A DNA stretch of 64,000 bases from Panax quinquefolius (Eukaryota; Streptophyta; Magnoliopsida; Apiales; Araliaceae). The DNA lies in NCBI GenBank assembly GCA_020205615.1, contig CM035151.1:17462322-17526321 (forward strand), read 5' to 3'. This document shows positions 11,256-22,102 of this stretch, one piece after another. The translations under genes were made by a program, and so were the position numbers. Numbering within the stretch: the stretch's first letter is position 1; every line of letters begins with the position of its first letter. Below the pieces are notes generated by a model. It was not told the origin of the DNA. It worked only from the letters and a program-made list of their open reading frames with translations, and did no database searches.

Positions 11256-12345
11256 TGTGACGCCCCCAAAATAGGTATACGTCACCCATCTTGAGTCGCC
11301 AGATGTCACTTTATAAAAATCAAATACAAACTTCATTTATATAACTGTTGAACTGTCGTGCAGAGTGCGACAACAGATAAGCTGTGAGTTTCAATACAAA
11401 ATCTATGTAACTCTCATAGTGCCTCGACCACAATACCTTACAAATGTACTTTACATAAAAGTATAGTCAAAAACTATTTTAGGAATTAAAATCTTTGGGA
11501 AGAGCTCAATGAAACCTTCGTATATGGGAGGCCATGCGTCTAGGTTATTGTAGATATCATATGTCCACAGAATTATCCTTGGTCTTCTCTTGGCATATAA
11601 CTATCTCCACTGTCTCCAAGTGGAAATTATATTTCAAATAAACTCCAAGATCATATAGGTAGTGCTCGTAGATATACTCAGCAAGTGGATGTGCACAACC
11701 CTGTCTTATGATAACCCGAGGTTGTATGTCATTAGACATCTTGTATGATAGTGGGAAAACAACCTTCCAAAGTTGGGTTCGCCTCACCCTATTTGATTCA
11801 CCAAATATAACTATTAAATGTCGTATTATCATACTATTTCATAGAATAGTGAGGACTACTAATGCAACCATCTGGACCGTCACTCTGTTCCCCGACTAGT
11901 CCCAGCTACGTTCTTATTACCTGAAAGGAATTGTGAAGCAAAAGGGTGAGCACAACTAGCCCAGTAAAGAATATTATGACTAAAGATAATTACATTATCA
12001 ATAGCTTTCATCAATAATAAATCAGAGATTTAGAAAATATGGTAGATGATAAAACTTTTCAACCATAGTTGCAGCAAAACGAGCAATCCATTAAAAGAGT
12101 CAAATAGACCACCAGGTCTATTATTTTCTCCATGTTAAAAGTCCACCAATAATGTTTTATCCCTGTAACATCAATCAACAATTCCTGTCCACAATCATAT
12201 GAATAACTCACAATCATAATTGTGATTCTGAATTCCTCTTCGCACCCAGGACGAAGAAAATTTTCATCACCTATCATCACCTGAAACATCAAAAATCATG
12301 GTTATACCAAATCATAATTTCTGCTCATAATCATACTATTTAAAT

Positions 12346-12900
12346 CATCTTTGCACTACGGCCAAATATATTCATTATTATCACATCTATGAATTAATAT
12401 TTCACTGCTGGGACTCAGCTCAATAATTAATCCATGTCATCGACTCATCCCTGCACTACGGCCAATGATATTCGTTAATATCACATCCATGAATTATCCA
12501 TGCACTCCGGGCCATGGATATTCATTATTATCACATCCATGAATTAATATTTCATTGCTGGGACTCAGCTCAATAATTAATCCACATCATCGAATCATCC
12601 CTGCACTACAGGCCAAGGATATTCTTTAGTATCACGACCACAAATTATCCATGCACTACGGGCCAAAGATAATCGTGTTTTCATCAACGGTCCTGATCAT
12701 GCTATAAAATAATTCATCTTTGCACCCTTGGACGAAGAGAATCCATAGCCATAATCATACTAAAAACTGTCCATCAATGCACTACGGGCCAATGAGGACT
12801 TTTTCCACATCATTTGTAACATTATGGTCATGATTATACCGAATGATCCCTGGTCATAATCATACCAAGTCCATCTATGCACTACAGGCCACAGATGACT
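12346..12900 (-). repeat. Array of eight hairpin units with conserved loop
   Basis: Units at about 12350, 12452, 12500, 12594, 12645, 12715, 12768 and 12870 share GCACTACGGGCC or close variants as loop. The arms differ: ATCCATG/CATGGAT at 12500, CATCTATG/CACAGATG at 12870, ATCCCTG/CAAGGAT at 12594. ATCTTTG/CAAAGAT is the common form in other LTR copies. Some copies pair perfectly and others have one or two mismatches. Confidence 0.75.
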
Positions 12901-13929
12901 TTCAACATAATATATACATGAGGATGATGACAATATTATAAGCATTTCATCAACTAAATCAAATTACTCATCAAAAATATGCACATACTTTATACAGGAT
13001 TCCCAAGCCATAAAATCCTATTTACCAATTCTTCAACTTCTCATAACATATTTAACTCATATGTTTGTAACTAAACTATTTTCATAAAAAATACCAAATC
13101 AGTCCCAAAAATTATTCTTTTCTGGGATTAAGCATAATATAGTCTCATATTGAACATATATTTTTCTCGGAATTTTTAAAATTCATTTACTATTTTTTAA
13201 AAATCAATTTCTAATTAATTCCTTAAGAAATTAGCTACCTCAAGTTTAACTCCAAAAATTTCCAAATCTTGGCAGAATCTTACACATGTTAATGTGAGCT
13301 TCCAGTTTAAATTTCATGGTCATCGGAGTTATAGAACTTTGGTTATAGCATTTTTCGTCGAAAAAACCTAAATATTGAAATGGTCAGAACTTGCTCATTT
13401 CAAGTCAGAATGAGCTCATTTTTGGACAGGAGGTACATTATACCATATACTTTCATGTCCCAAAAGGCCAGAATTTTTCTCACAAATTAAGTGGCCGAAA
13501 CAGCCCCTTAAAGTTTTTGGGCAGTAGCGTTTTCGATTTTTGCAGCTTTGCACTCCTTTCCTAAAATCAGTCCACACGAAAATCTACAACACCTTTTCTA
13601 GTGATTCCACTTGGATAAGCTACAAAACTCATAGATCTAACTCTAGGACTTGACCACACTCAAAAATTCAAAATATAACAGGAGATATAGTCAATTGAAT
13701 TTCATGTTCCGTTTTCACCAAAATCTGATTTTCAACCCTTTGTGATTTCTAAGAAACTTTCATGTTTTCACATAATAACCAACATAACTCATCATAAAAC
13801 TTACTAATACCACATATACCCATGATTTTCATTAGTCCAACGTTTTTGTTATGACTCTCATCATAATCAACGTAACCAGATAATTTCCACAATTTAATAA
13901 GGAATGAAATACAAAGGATCATTCACCAT

Positions 13930-14460
13930 GCATGTGTTAATCCACATGTACGAAGTTATTCCAATGTAATAATAAAGAATGGAATAATGTAGGATTCACC
14001 ATGCATGCGATAGAGACCGCATGCATAAAAGTTATTCCCAATGTAATAATAAAAAGCGGAACTAGGTCCCACGTAAAAAACGCATGCATGTAATATTCCA
14101 ACATAATAATAAAGATTTTAACCAGTCCTGCCAGAAAACGCATGCATGACGTGATATTCCAATGTAATAAATGAATAATAAAGACGGAACCAGGTCCGGC
14201 GTAAAGCATAGACAGGATATTCCAATAGAATAATAAAATGCGAAATAATAAATAATAGAACCAGGTCCGGCGTAAAACGCACAGACAAGATATTCCGACA
14301 AAATATTAAATGCGAAATAATAAATAATGGAACCAAGTCCGGCGTAAAACGCACAGACAGGATATTCCAACAGAATAATAAAGACGGAATAATAGAAGAA
14401 TGTAACCAAGTATAGGGTAGTCCGCGTATACAGGTTATTCCAACAGAATAATAAACAATG
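13930..14460 (-). repeat. Tandem repeats of about 57-65 bp in the LTR
   Basis: About seven degenerate units carry, in order, GGATATTCCAA, AATAATAAA, GGAACCAGGTCC and GCGTAAAACGC. The last is itself a small inverted repeat. Their minus-strand reading frames look hydrophobic but are only a by-product of the repeat. The same array occurs at 15800-16110, 23200-23580, and 41160-41270 plus 42815-43010. Confidence 0.8.
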
Positions 14461-14689
14461 GAATAACAGAAGTTCTCTTCAAAATATGAAATAAATAATA
14501 TCCCTTACCGTAAAAGAACTGAATATAAGAGTAGTTAAGTAGCAGAAATCTTTTCTTCTTTCTCTCTATAATTTTCTCTCTCTAGAGTTCAGTGAATTTG
14601 TAAGAAAATAATGAAGGAATGAGCTTCTATTTATAGGCTTGGCAAAGTAAGGGTAAAATAGACTTTTCGCCATAATTGATGACATCATC

Positions 14690-17274
14690 TGTGACGCCCT
14701 CAAAATTAGGTATACATCACCCATCTTGGGTAGTCAGATACATGGTACAGAATTTAAATACAACTTACTAATATAACTGTAAATATGCAATACGACATAA
14801 ACTCGTGAGTTTGAATACAAATATTGTATACTAGATATTATACAAACTCAAAAAGAGTCCTCATTACAATTATTATCACACTATTTCACGAAATAGTGAG
14901 GACTACTAATGCTATCCTCTCGACCATTACTCCGTTCCCAGACTCGTCCCCAAATTTATATTCTCATTTCACAAGAGAACAGTGAAAGAAAAAGGGTGAG
15001 CTCAACTAGCTCGATAAAAAATATTATGACTAAGATAATGCGAGAATAAATTATCATTAGCCTTCTGACAGTGTTAAAAAGCCGATAAAATATAATGAAC
15101 ATCAAGTTTAACTACAATGAACCAATGAATCCATTAAAAGAGTCAAGTAGAAAATAAAATCTACTATCTTTTATGATTTAAAAGGTTTTTATCATCATTA
15201 TAGTAAATGAGACTCGACTTTAAGAAATATTCCACATCATCGAATCACCCCGCATCATCGCCAAGGATATTCTTTAGTATCACGACCACAATTATTCATG
15301 CACTACGGGTGAGAATATTTGTGTATTCATTAATGGTCATGATCATGCCAACAACTGTCCATCAATGCACTACACGGGCCCTTGAGGATTTTACCACATC
15401 ATTTGTAACATTACTGGTCATGATTACAATAATAGTCTCTCATTATAATCATACCAAGTCCATCTATGCACTACTGAGGCCACGGATGACTTTCAACATA
15501 ATATAAACATGAGGATGATGACAATGATATAAGTATTCAATAAAACAAGTTCAAGAATTATTTTATCTAGGAACCAATAACATCCAAACTGTCAACATGA
15601 TCTTTGCTTTGTAGAGTAAAAAATTCAAGAATCTTTGAGAAAAATATTTCCATGAAAGGATCTTGGATGAAGCGCAAAATATTAAGGATATTCCACTAAT
15701 TTCATGGAGTATAGAAGTCAAAGTTTTAACCAACCGAGTATAACAAAGAATGAAAAAACAAAGAAATCACCATGCATGCGATAGAATCACATGCATGTGA
15801 GGTTATTCCAATGAGAATAATAAATAACGGAACCGGTCCCATGTAAAAACGCACGAACGGGATATTCCAACAAAATAATAATAAAGAATGGAACCAGTCC
15901 TGTAAAACACACAGACAGGATGTTCCAACGGAATAATAATAAAAGATTTTAACCGGTCCTGTAAAACACACAGCATGTGATGTTCCAATGAATAATAATA
16001 ATAAAGGCGGAACCCGGTCCTGTAAAACACACGCATGGGATGTTCCAACGAATAATAGAAGAATGTCACCAAGTATAGGGTAAACCACGTTATCTGAGTT
16101 ATTCCAACGAGAATAATAAGCAATGGAATAACAACAGTTCTCTTCATGAATAAGAAAGAATAACACCCTTACTTTTAGTAGGAGATTGAATCTGCGATGT
16201 AGTGTAGTAACAAAATACTCTTCTTCTTTCTCTCTTATTCTCTCTATACTTTCTCTCTCTATTGCTTGAATGAATTAAGTGAAAATAATAAAGCACTAGG
16301 CCTCTATTTATAGAAGATTTCTAGCTTAGCTTTTGCCATGTGAAAAGGAAGTGGCTTTGATTTGGTGATGTGAAAAGAAAAGTGGTTTGACGCTTTTGTA
16401 ATGTGAAACGACAAGTGGTTCGGCCTTTGTAATGTGAAACGACAAGTGGTTCGGCGCTTAATATGAAACGGCAAGTGGTTTGACGTCTGGTAAAGGTAAT
16501 TACTATTGATGAAGGTAATTACTATTCACAAAAGGGTAATTACTATTGACGAAGGTAATTACTATTCACAAAAGTAATTACTATCGATTGTGAAGAGACT
16601 CTTAGATGATGACATATGGGGCCCCATAAAATAATCAAACTTACCACAAGCGTCTCATAACGGACTCTTTATATACATCAAGGATTGAATAAATATTACC
16701 ACAAATCATTTTATTTTTAATCAACACATATTTAATCTTTTAACAATTATTAATCATTTATAACTTGTCGTCTCAATTATTGATTTAATACTATAACATA
16801 TTATACAGATGATACTGTGACAATAATTGAATTAATAATATAAGAGATATGATCACGTGATTCTTGTAGCAATAATTGAGCATAAATGAGTGACTTCTCA
16901 CGTAAGCATCAATAATCAATATCGTGTGCTACTATACAACTACGCGTATTACTGTACTTTTACTACTGGGTAGTTCAACAGTTTTAACGGTAACACCTCT
17001 GCCGTTATTTTTATAGAAAGATAATTTTGTCGTTTTCTAACTACGACAATACTTCCGTTAATAGGGTCACACCAATGATTGAGTAGTCGTCTGAATATTC
17101 CCAAACGTAAAAGAATATTCCCAGACCAAACGAATATTTTATAACAACTTGCTTACTTTGTAAAATTTATAAATATTACCCACAACTATAACATTATATC
17201 AAATTTATTCCATAATATTCAAAAATAATATTTATAGAAAATTCATCTTTATTTATAAAAGTTGGGGTCTTACA
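14690..17274 (-). repeat. 3' LTR of the complete gypsy element
   Basis: This LTR is 2585 bp. It contains degenerate hairpin repeats (15240-15490), a tandem array (15800-16110), a TATA box in inverted orientation (TATTTATAG near 16312), and GGTAATTACTATT repeats at 16490-16580. It differs from the partner LTR at 22103 mostly by short insertions and deletions. Confidence 0.9.
16490..16580 (-). repeat. GGTAATTACTATT short tandem repeats
   Basis: Five copies of a roughly 18-base unit with TTACTATT plus GACGAA or CACAAA follow one another. The partner LTR has them at 23955-24050. Related ACTATTCACGAG repeats occur at 46276-46380, 43735-43860, 52715-52935 and 59500-59720. Confidence 0.75.
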
Positions 17275-17285
17275 ACCTCCCCTTC
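17275..17285 (-). other. Polypurine tract of the complete gypsy element
   Basis: The minus strand reads AAGGGGAGGT directly before the LTR start TGTAAGACC, one base past the pol stop codon. Confidence 0.85.
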
Positions 17286-20280
17286 TTATGAAATTTCGCC
17301 CTCGAAATTAGAATGCGATACTGGTATGTCGAAGAGGTAAGGATACCTTGATTTCATTTCGATTCTAACTCCCAAGTCATTTCCTCAACATCGTGGTTCC
17401 TCCACAAAACTTTGACTTGAGGTATAACCTTGGAGCGTAGAATATGTTCCTTTTTATCCAAGATTTGAACAGGAACCTCTTCATACGTCAAATCTTCCGC
17501 TATTTCATCCGGTTCTAACTCAATAATGTGGTTCGGGTCTTTCACATATTTACGTAACATGGATATGTGAAAAACGTTATGAACACGAGACATACTTGGC
17601 GGTAAAGCGAGTCTATAGGCCACAGTTCCTACTTGATCGAGGATTAAAAATGGACCGATGAATCGAGGATTGAGTTTTCCTCTCTTTCCAAATCTTGTAA
17701 CTCCTTTCCATGGAGCAACTCTTAACAACACATGATCTCCTATATCGAATTCCACGTCCTTTCGATGAAGATCAGCATAACTCTTTTGTCGATTTTGTGA
17801 GGTTTTTATACGTTGTCGGATCGTTTGAATCTTTTTCGTAGTCATACGTACCAACTTCGGTCCCAACAACGTTGCTTTCACCCACCTCATCCCAAAGATC
17901 TTTGGAGAACGACACTTTCTTCCATACAACGCTTGAATGGAGCCATGCCAATACTTGCTTGATAAGCATTTGTTGTAGGAAAACTCCACCAATGGTAAGA
18001 ACTTGTCCCAACTTCCTTGAAATCAAGGACACGAGTCTTAATAGATCTTGAAGAGTTTGAATAGTCCTCTCGATTGTCCGTCCGTCTGAGGATGATATGC
18101 CGAAGCTAAATCGTAAGTCTGTGCCCATAGCTTTTTGCAAACTAACCCAAAATTGTGAAGTGAATCTTGGGTCTCGATCGAAACTATGGATCTGGCATAC
18201 CATGCGATCTTACAATCTCGTTTATGTACATCTGAGCAAGACGTTCAAGTGTATAAGTTTCTCGTATCGGTAAGAAATGAGCGGACTTGGTCAATCTATC
18301 AACAATGACCCAAATCGCATCTATGCCTTGAGAAACCTTAGGAAGGCAGTAACTAAATCCATGGTAATGTGCTCCCACTTCCATTCTGGAATTTCAAGTG
18401 GTTGCAATGGACCTTTTGGTACTTGATGCTCGCTTTAACTCATTGACAAGTTAGACACCTTGAGATAAATAATATATCTCTCTCTTCATATTGCTCCACC
18501 AAAATGTATAGACGAATATCATGATACATTTGGTACTCCCGAGATGGATTGCAAATGGTGTGTTGTGCTCCTCCATCATGATATTATACTTTAAATCGTC
18601 AGTCGTTAGGAACACAAAGTCTAGAGTTGACTTTCAAGTATTCCTTCTTCATCGATTCTTGCTTCCTATAGCGTAGCACCTTCTTGCACTTTCTTCCTCA
18701 TCGCATGCATCGCTCCAGTGCCGTAGCTTGGCGACTTTAACTTTATCGATTAAAGTCGGTTCTACTTCAGTATACTCGCTATCATCACATGCGTCCTGAG
18801 TCTTTAACTCTATCTCCATCCTTTGCAAGTCACACAAAATGGGCCTTTGCGTTGACAATATCGCACTCGTACTTGCATATGATCTTCTACTCAATGCGTC
18901 AGCTACCACGTTCGCTTTTCCGGATGGTATTGGATGGTATGATCATAATCTTTCAACAGTTCAAGCCAACGTTGTTGTCGCATGTTGAGTTCCTTTTGAG
19001 TGAAGAAATATTTGAGGCTTTTATGATCCGTAAAGATCTCCACTTTCTCCCCATACAAGTAATGCCTCCAAATTTTAAGTCTGAAAGACAACGACTTTCC
19101 AACTCTAGATCATGAGTAGGATAATTCCTCTCATATTCTTTGAGTTATCGCGAGGCATAGGCTATAACTTTTCCATGTTGCATGAGAACCCATCCCAACC
19201 CTTTGCTCAAGCATCACTTTGTAGATGACAAATCCCTCCGAGCCGGATGGTATTGTCGAGCAGGTCTTTGAAATAAGTCTCCTCTTGAGTTCTTGAAAAC
19301 TCTTCTCACATTCTTCGCTCCAATAGAACTTTGTATCTTTCCGGTCAATTTGAGTCGATGGAGTAGCGATTAGAAAATCCTTCCACGAATCTCCAATAAT
19401 AACCAAATTAAACCGAGAAAGCTACGTGCTTGATCAACGATTTAGGTTGTTCCCGACTTTGAATAGCTTGAATCTTTCTTTGGGTCAACAGATATTCCAT
19501 GACTTGATACCACGTGCCCAAGAATGCTACTTCTTCAAGCGAACTCGCATTTCTTCAACTTGGCATAAAGCTTATATTCACGAAGCTTTTAGAGTGTCGA
19601 CCTCAAGTGTTGCTCATGATCTTCACGGCTTTTGGAATAAATAAGGATGTCATCAATAAAGACGACCACAAGTGATCCAAATATTCCTTGAATACTCGGT
19701 TCATCATATCCATGAAGGCGGCGGGAGCATTAGTCAATCCAAAGGACATGACTAGAATTCATAATGCCCGTCTGGGAGTTACGAAAAGTCGTCTTTGGAA
19801 TGTCGGTGGTTCTAATCTTTAATTGGTGATATCCGGAAGAAAATCAATCTTTGAAAAGAATTTGGCTCCTTGCAAATCGGTCAAACAGTCATCAATACGT
19901 GGCAATGGATACCTATTTTTGATGGTGACATGATTCAACTCCAGATAATCAATACAAAAGTCGCATACTCCCATCTTTCTTCTTCATGAATAGAGCAGAG
20001 AGCACCCCAAGGAGAAGTACTAGGACGAATAAAGCCATGTCTAACAATTCCTGCGGTTGGGTCTTTAACTCCACGAAGTTCAATAGGAGCCATTCGATAT
20101 GGGGCTTTGGAAATAGGTTTTGTCTTAGGGTTCAAGGTCGATACAAAATTCAATTTCACGCTCTGGGGTAGGCCGGGAAGTTCTTGAGAATATGTCGGAA
20201 ATTTATTAACAATAGAAATATCGTTCAAAACCGGCGTATTTTTGTTTAAATCGTGACATGAGCTAAGAAAGCTTGACATC
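17286..20280 (-). pseudogene. Gypsy pol: reverse transcriptase, RNase H, integrase, chromodomain-like tail
   Basis: Read on the minus strand, the reverse transcriptase begins near 20160 (PISKAPYRMAPIEL) and has [10 protein letters not shown] near 19900 and the catalytic FIDD at 19660-19649. RNase H follows with [17 protein letters not shown] and the [16 protein letters not shown] segment at 18903-19091. Integrase pieces include the catalytic-core start near 18384 ([20 protein letters not shown]) and RDPRFTSQFW near 18170. The C-terminal region (17354-17992) has GDHVLLRVAPWKGV, KLNPRFIGPF and HNVFHVS-like sequence, ending in a chromodomain-like EEMTWELE tail with the stop at 17288-17286. Several frame changes separate these blocks, so no full-length polyprotein can be made. 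All active-site blocks are nevertheless present, unlike in the two copies at 48-58 kb. Confidence 0.9.
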
Positions 20281-20760
20281 CGTTTTTCAATAAACGAATA
20301 GCTTTATGGCTTGAGATGACCGTGATTGATTTTAATGGTTTGGTCGCTTGAATTTGCATAATAGGTTGGTTAGGAATATGAAAGCTAACAACCTTACGAA
20401 AATAATCAATTTTTGCATGATAAGTAGTTAACCAATCAATCCACAGAATCACGTCAAATGCAAGTATTTTAATGAAATAAGATCGACGGGTAATGTGAGG
20501 TGCCGATTTGAACCAAACAAGACTTATAAGCGATGGATGTAATGAAGGTTTCTCCCAACGGAGTTTCCACGGATAAGTTAAAGTCTAATTTCTCGAGTCA
20601 AATTTAATCGATGAGCGCAAGTAGGAGAAATAAAAGAATGGGTAGAACCGGTATCAAATAAAGTATAGACTTCATTAGAGTTTATGATAAGCTTACCCGT
20701 GATGACCTCATTCGGGTTCCTTGCTCTCTGAGGAGGTCACAACAAACGCTTCTCCTCAGC
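20281..20760 (-). pseudogene. Gypsy aspartic protease region
   Basis: The minus strand encodes VYTLFDTGSTHSFISP, with the DTGS active site at 20655-20644. This is the retroviral-type aspartic protease that processes the polyprotein. The segment lies between the zinc knuckles and reverse transcriptase as in other gypsy elements. Frame changes occur downstream near 20560 and 20460. Confidence 0.85.
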
Positions 20761-20761
20761 T

Positions 20762-21918
20762 CTACCAGGTTTTGACTTTTACGGGACTGACTTTTGGTGC
20801 CTCCATCCTAGCTGAATTTGTCTTGATGAAATGACAAAATCGAGCTAAGTGACCTTCTCTTCCACAATTATAACATGCTTTGGACGGACATGGCAGCTTG
20901 ATTTGATGATGTCCTCTCTCTCCGCATTTGAAGCATATGATAGGTGGTCTTTCTCCTTCCTTAACAACGGTGTTGGTCTTGGACGTCTTTCCATCATTGT
21001 TGAATCTCCTTTTTTTGAAATGTCCATTCTTATTGTTTTGGCCACGATTACCACCGAAGTGGTTACCATATCCCGCTTTGTTGATTCCCTCCACGCTTGT
21101 TGTCACCGCTTGATGACTACTCTCCATTTGATATTATAATTTTTTTAATTTGCTCTCTTTTTAGTTAAGTTGACTTCGTTATCGCTCTCCACTAATCGAG
21201 CCCTATTTATAACATCTGAATACAAACACGGTTTATGAGAAATAAGATGTTGGCGTATCTCGACTTCAAACCTCTTAAAAACATTCGCGCCATTCTCTCT
21301 TCATTATCCACCAGTGGGGACGCAAACCGTGATAACTCATAAAATTTTGCCTCGTATTGCGACACGGTCATATTGTTTTGTTCCAACTTGATAAAGTCCA
21401 CCTCCTTCATGTGGCGAATACTTTCGGGAAAATATTTGTCGTTGAACGACTCTGGAACTTCTCCCAAGATATCTTGATCTGACGGAGTTGAGTCGTTTCT
21501 GGATTCCCACCGATGTCTGCCTCTCGCCGCTTGAATATAAAAGCGGTAAAGGAACCTTTTGCTCCTCGAAGCATCCCAAGATATCAAATATCTTGGTAAT
21601 CTGCTTTATCCATGCTTCCGCCGAAGTGGTTTTGCTCTCCTTAAACTCCGGTGGTCCCAGCTCCTTGAATTGTTTAGCGGTGACCGCCTTGAGAGTTTTC
21701 TGTGTTTCCACCTACATTTTGGACGAGAGTCGCTCTTGCCTCTTTGTTGCATGAATTACATAAAGCCTTTGAACATTTGATCATTCATCATTTGGTCGGT
21801 GTTGTTGTTTGCATGAGGATTGTCGCCTTCACGATGCACATTATCACGATTATTGATATGTGGTGAATCAACGATCGCTTTGTGCTCCATTCTTATTCTC
21901 AACATTCTCGGATGTCAT
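20762..21918 (-). pseudogene. Gypsy gag with CCHC zinc knuckles
   Basis: The likely start is the ATG at 21918-21916 (MTSENVENKNGAQSDR), followed within 20 codons by a stop. The core of gag (retrotransposon gag domain) lies at 21207-21711 with FKELGPPEFKESK, AWIKQITKIFDILG, FNDKYFPESIR and EMTVSQYE-like sequence. Two zinc knuckles follow at about 20830-20950: [11 protein letters not shown], whose last part has drifted, and [14 protein letters not shown], which keeps the full C-x2-C-x4-H-x4-C pattern. Gag packages the element RNA in cytoplasmic particles. The reading frame is broken at least at about 21870, 21590 and 21200. Confidence 0.88.
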
Positions 21919-22083
21919 TTTGAATCTTGCCACAAAACAAAAGGTTAATTGACATGTAACATATTATCCCTATATTACGTGAGCCAATAAAATAGCACAT
22001 AAACTTAGGTAGGTCATACTAGCGAAGGTATTCCCGTCTCTCCCTCCTAGTATTATTCTCACATCTTAGCGTAGGGATCATAT

Positions 22084-22099
22084 CCTAAGCTCGATACCA
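22084..22099 (-). other. Primer binding site, initiator tRNA-Met type
   Basis: The minus strand reads TGGTATCGAGCTTAGG three bases from the LTR. The first seven bases match the plant initiator tRNA-Met site TGGTATCAGAGC, with one base missing. The same site flanks LTRs at 51731-51747 and 58509-58524. Confidence 0.8.
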
Positions 22100-22102
22100 A
22101 CC

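Noticed and set aside
11557..11832. 91-codon minus-strand frame
   Set aside because: It lies wholly in the solo LTR, has no recognisable motif, and overlaps sequence conserved at the DNA level among LTR copies.
13937..14409. Hydrophobic minus-strand open frames, also at 15726-16166 and 23203-23626
   Set aside because: They run through the 57-65 bp LTR tandem array; repeated peptide blocks such as FTPDLVP are translations of the repeat, not a gene.
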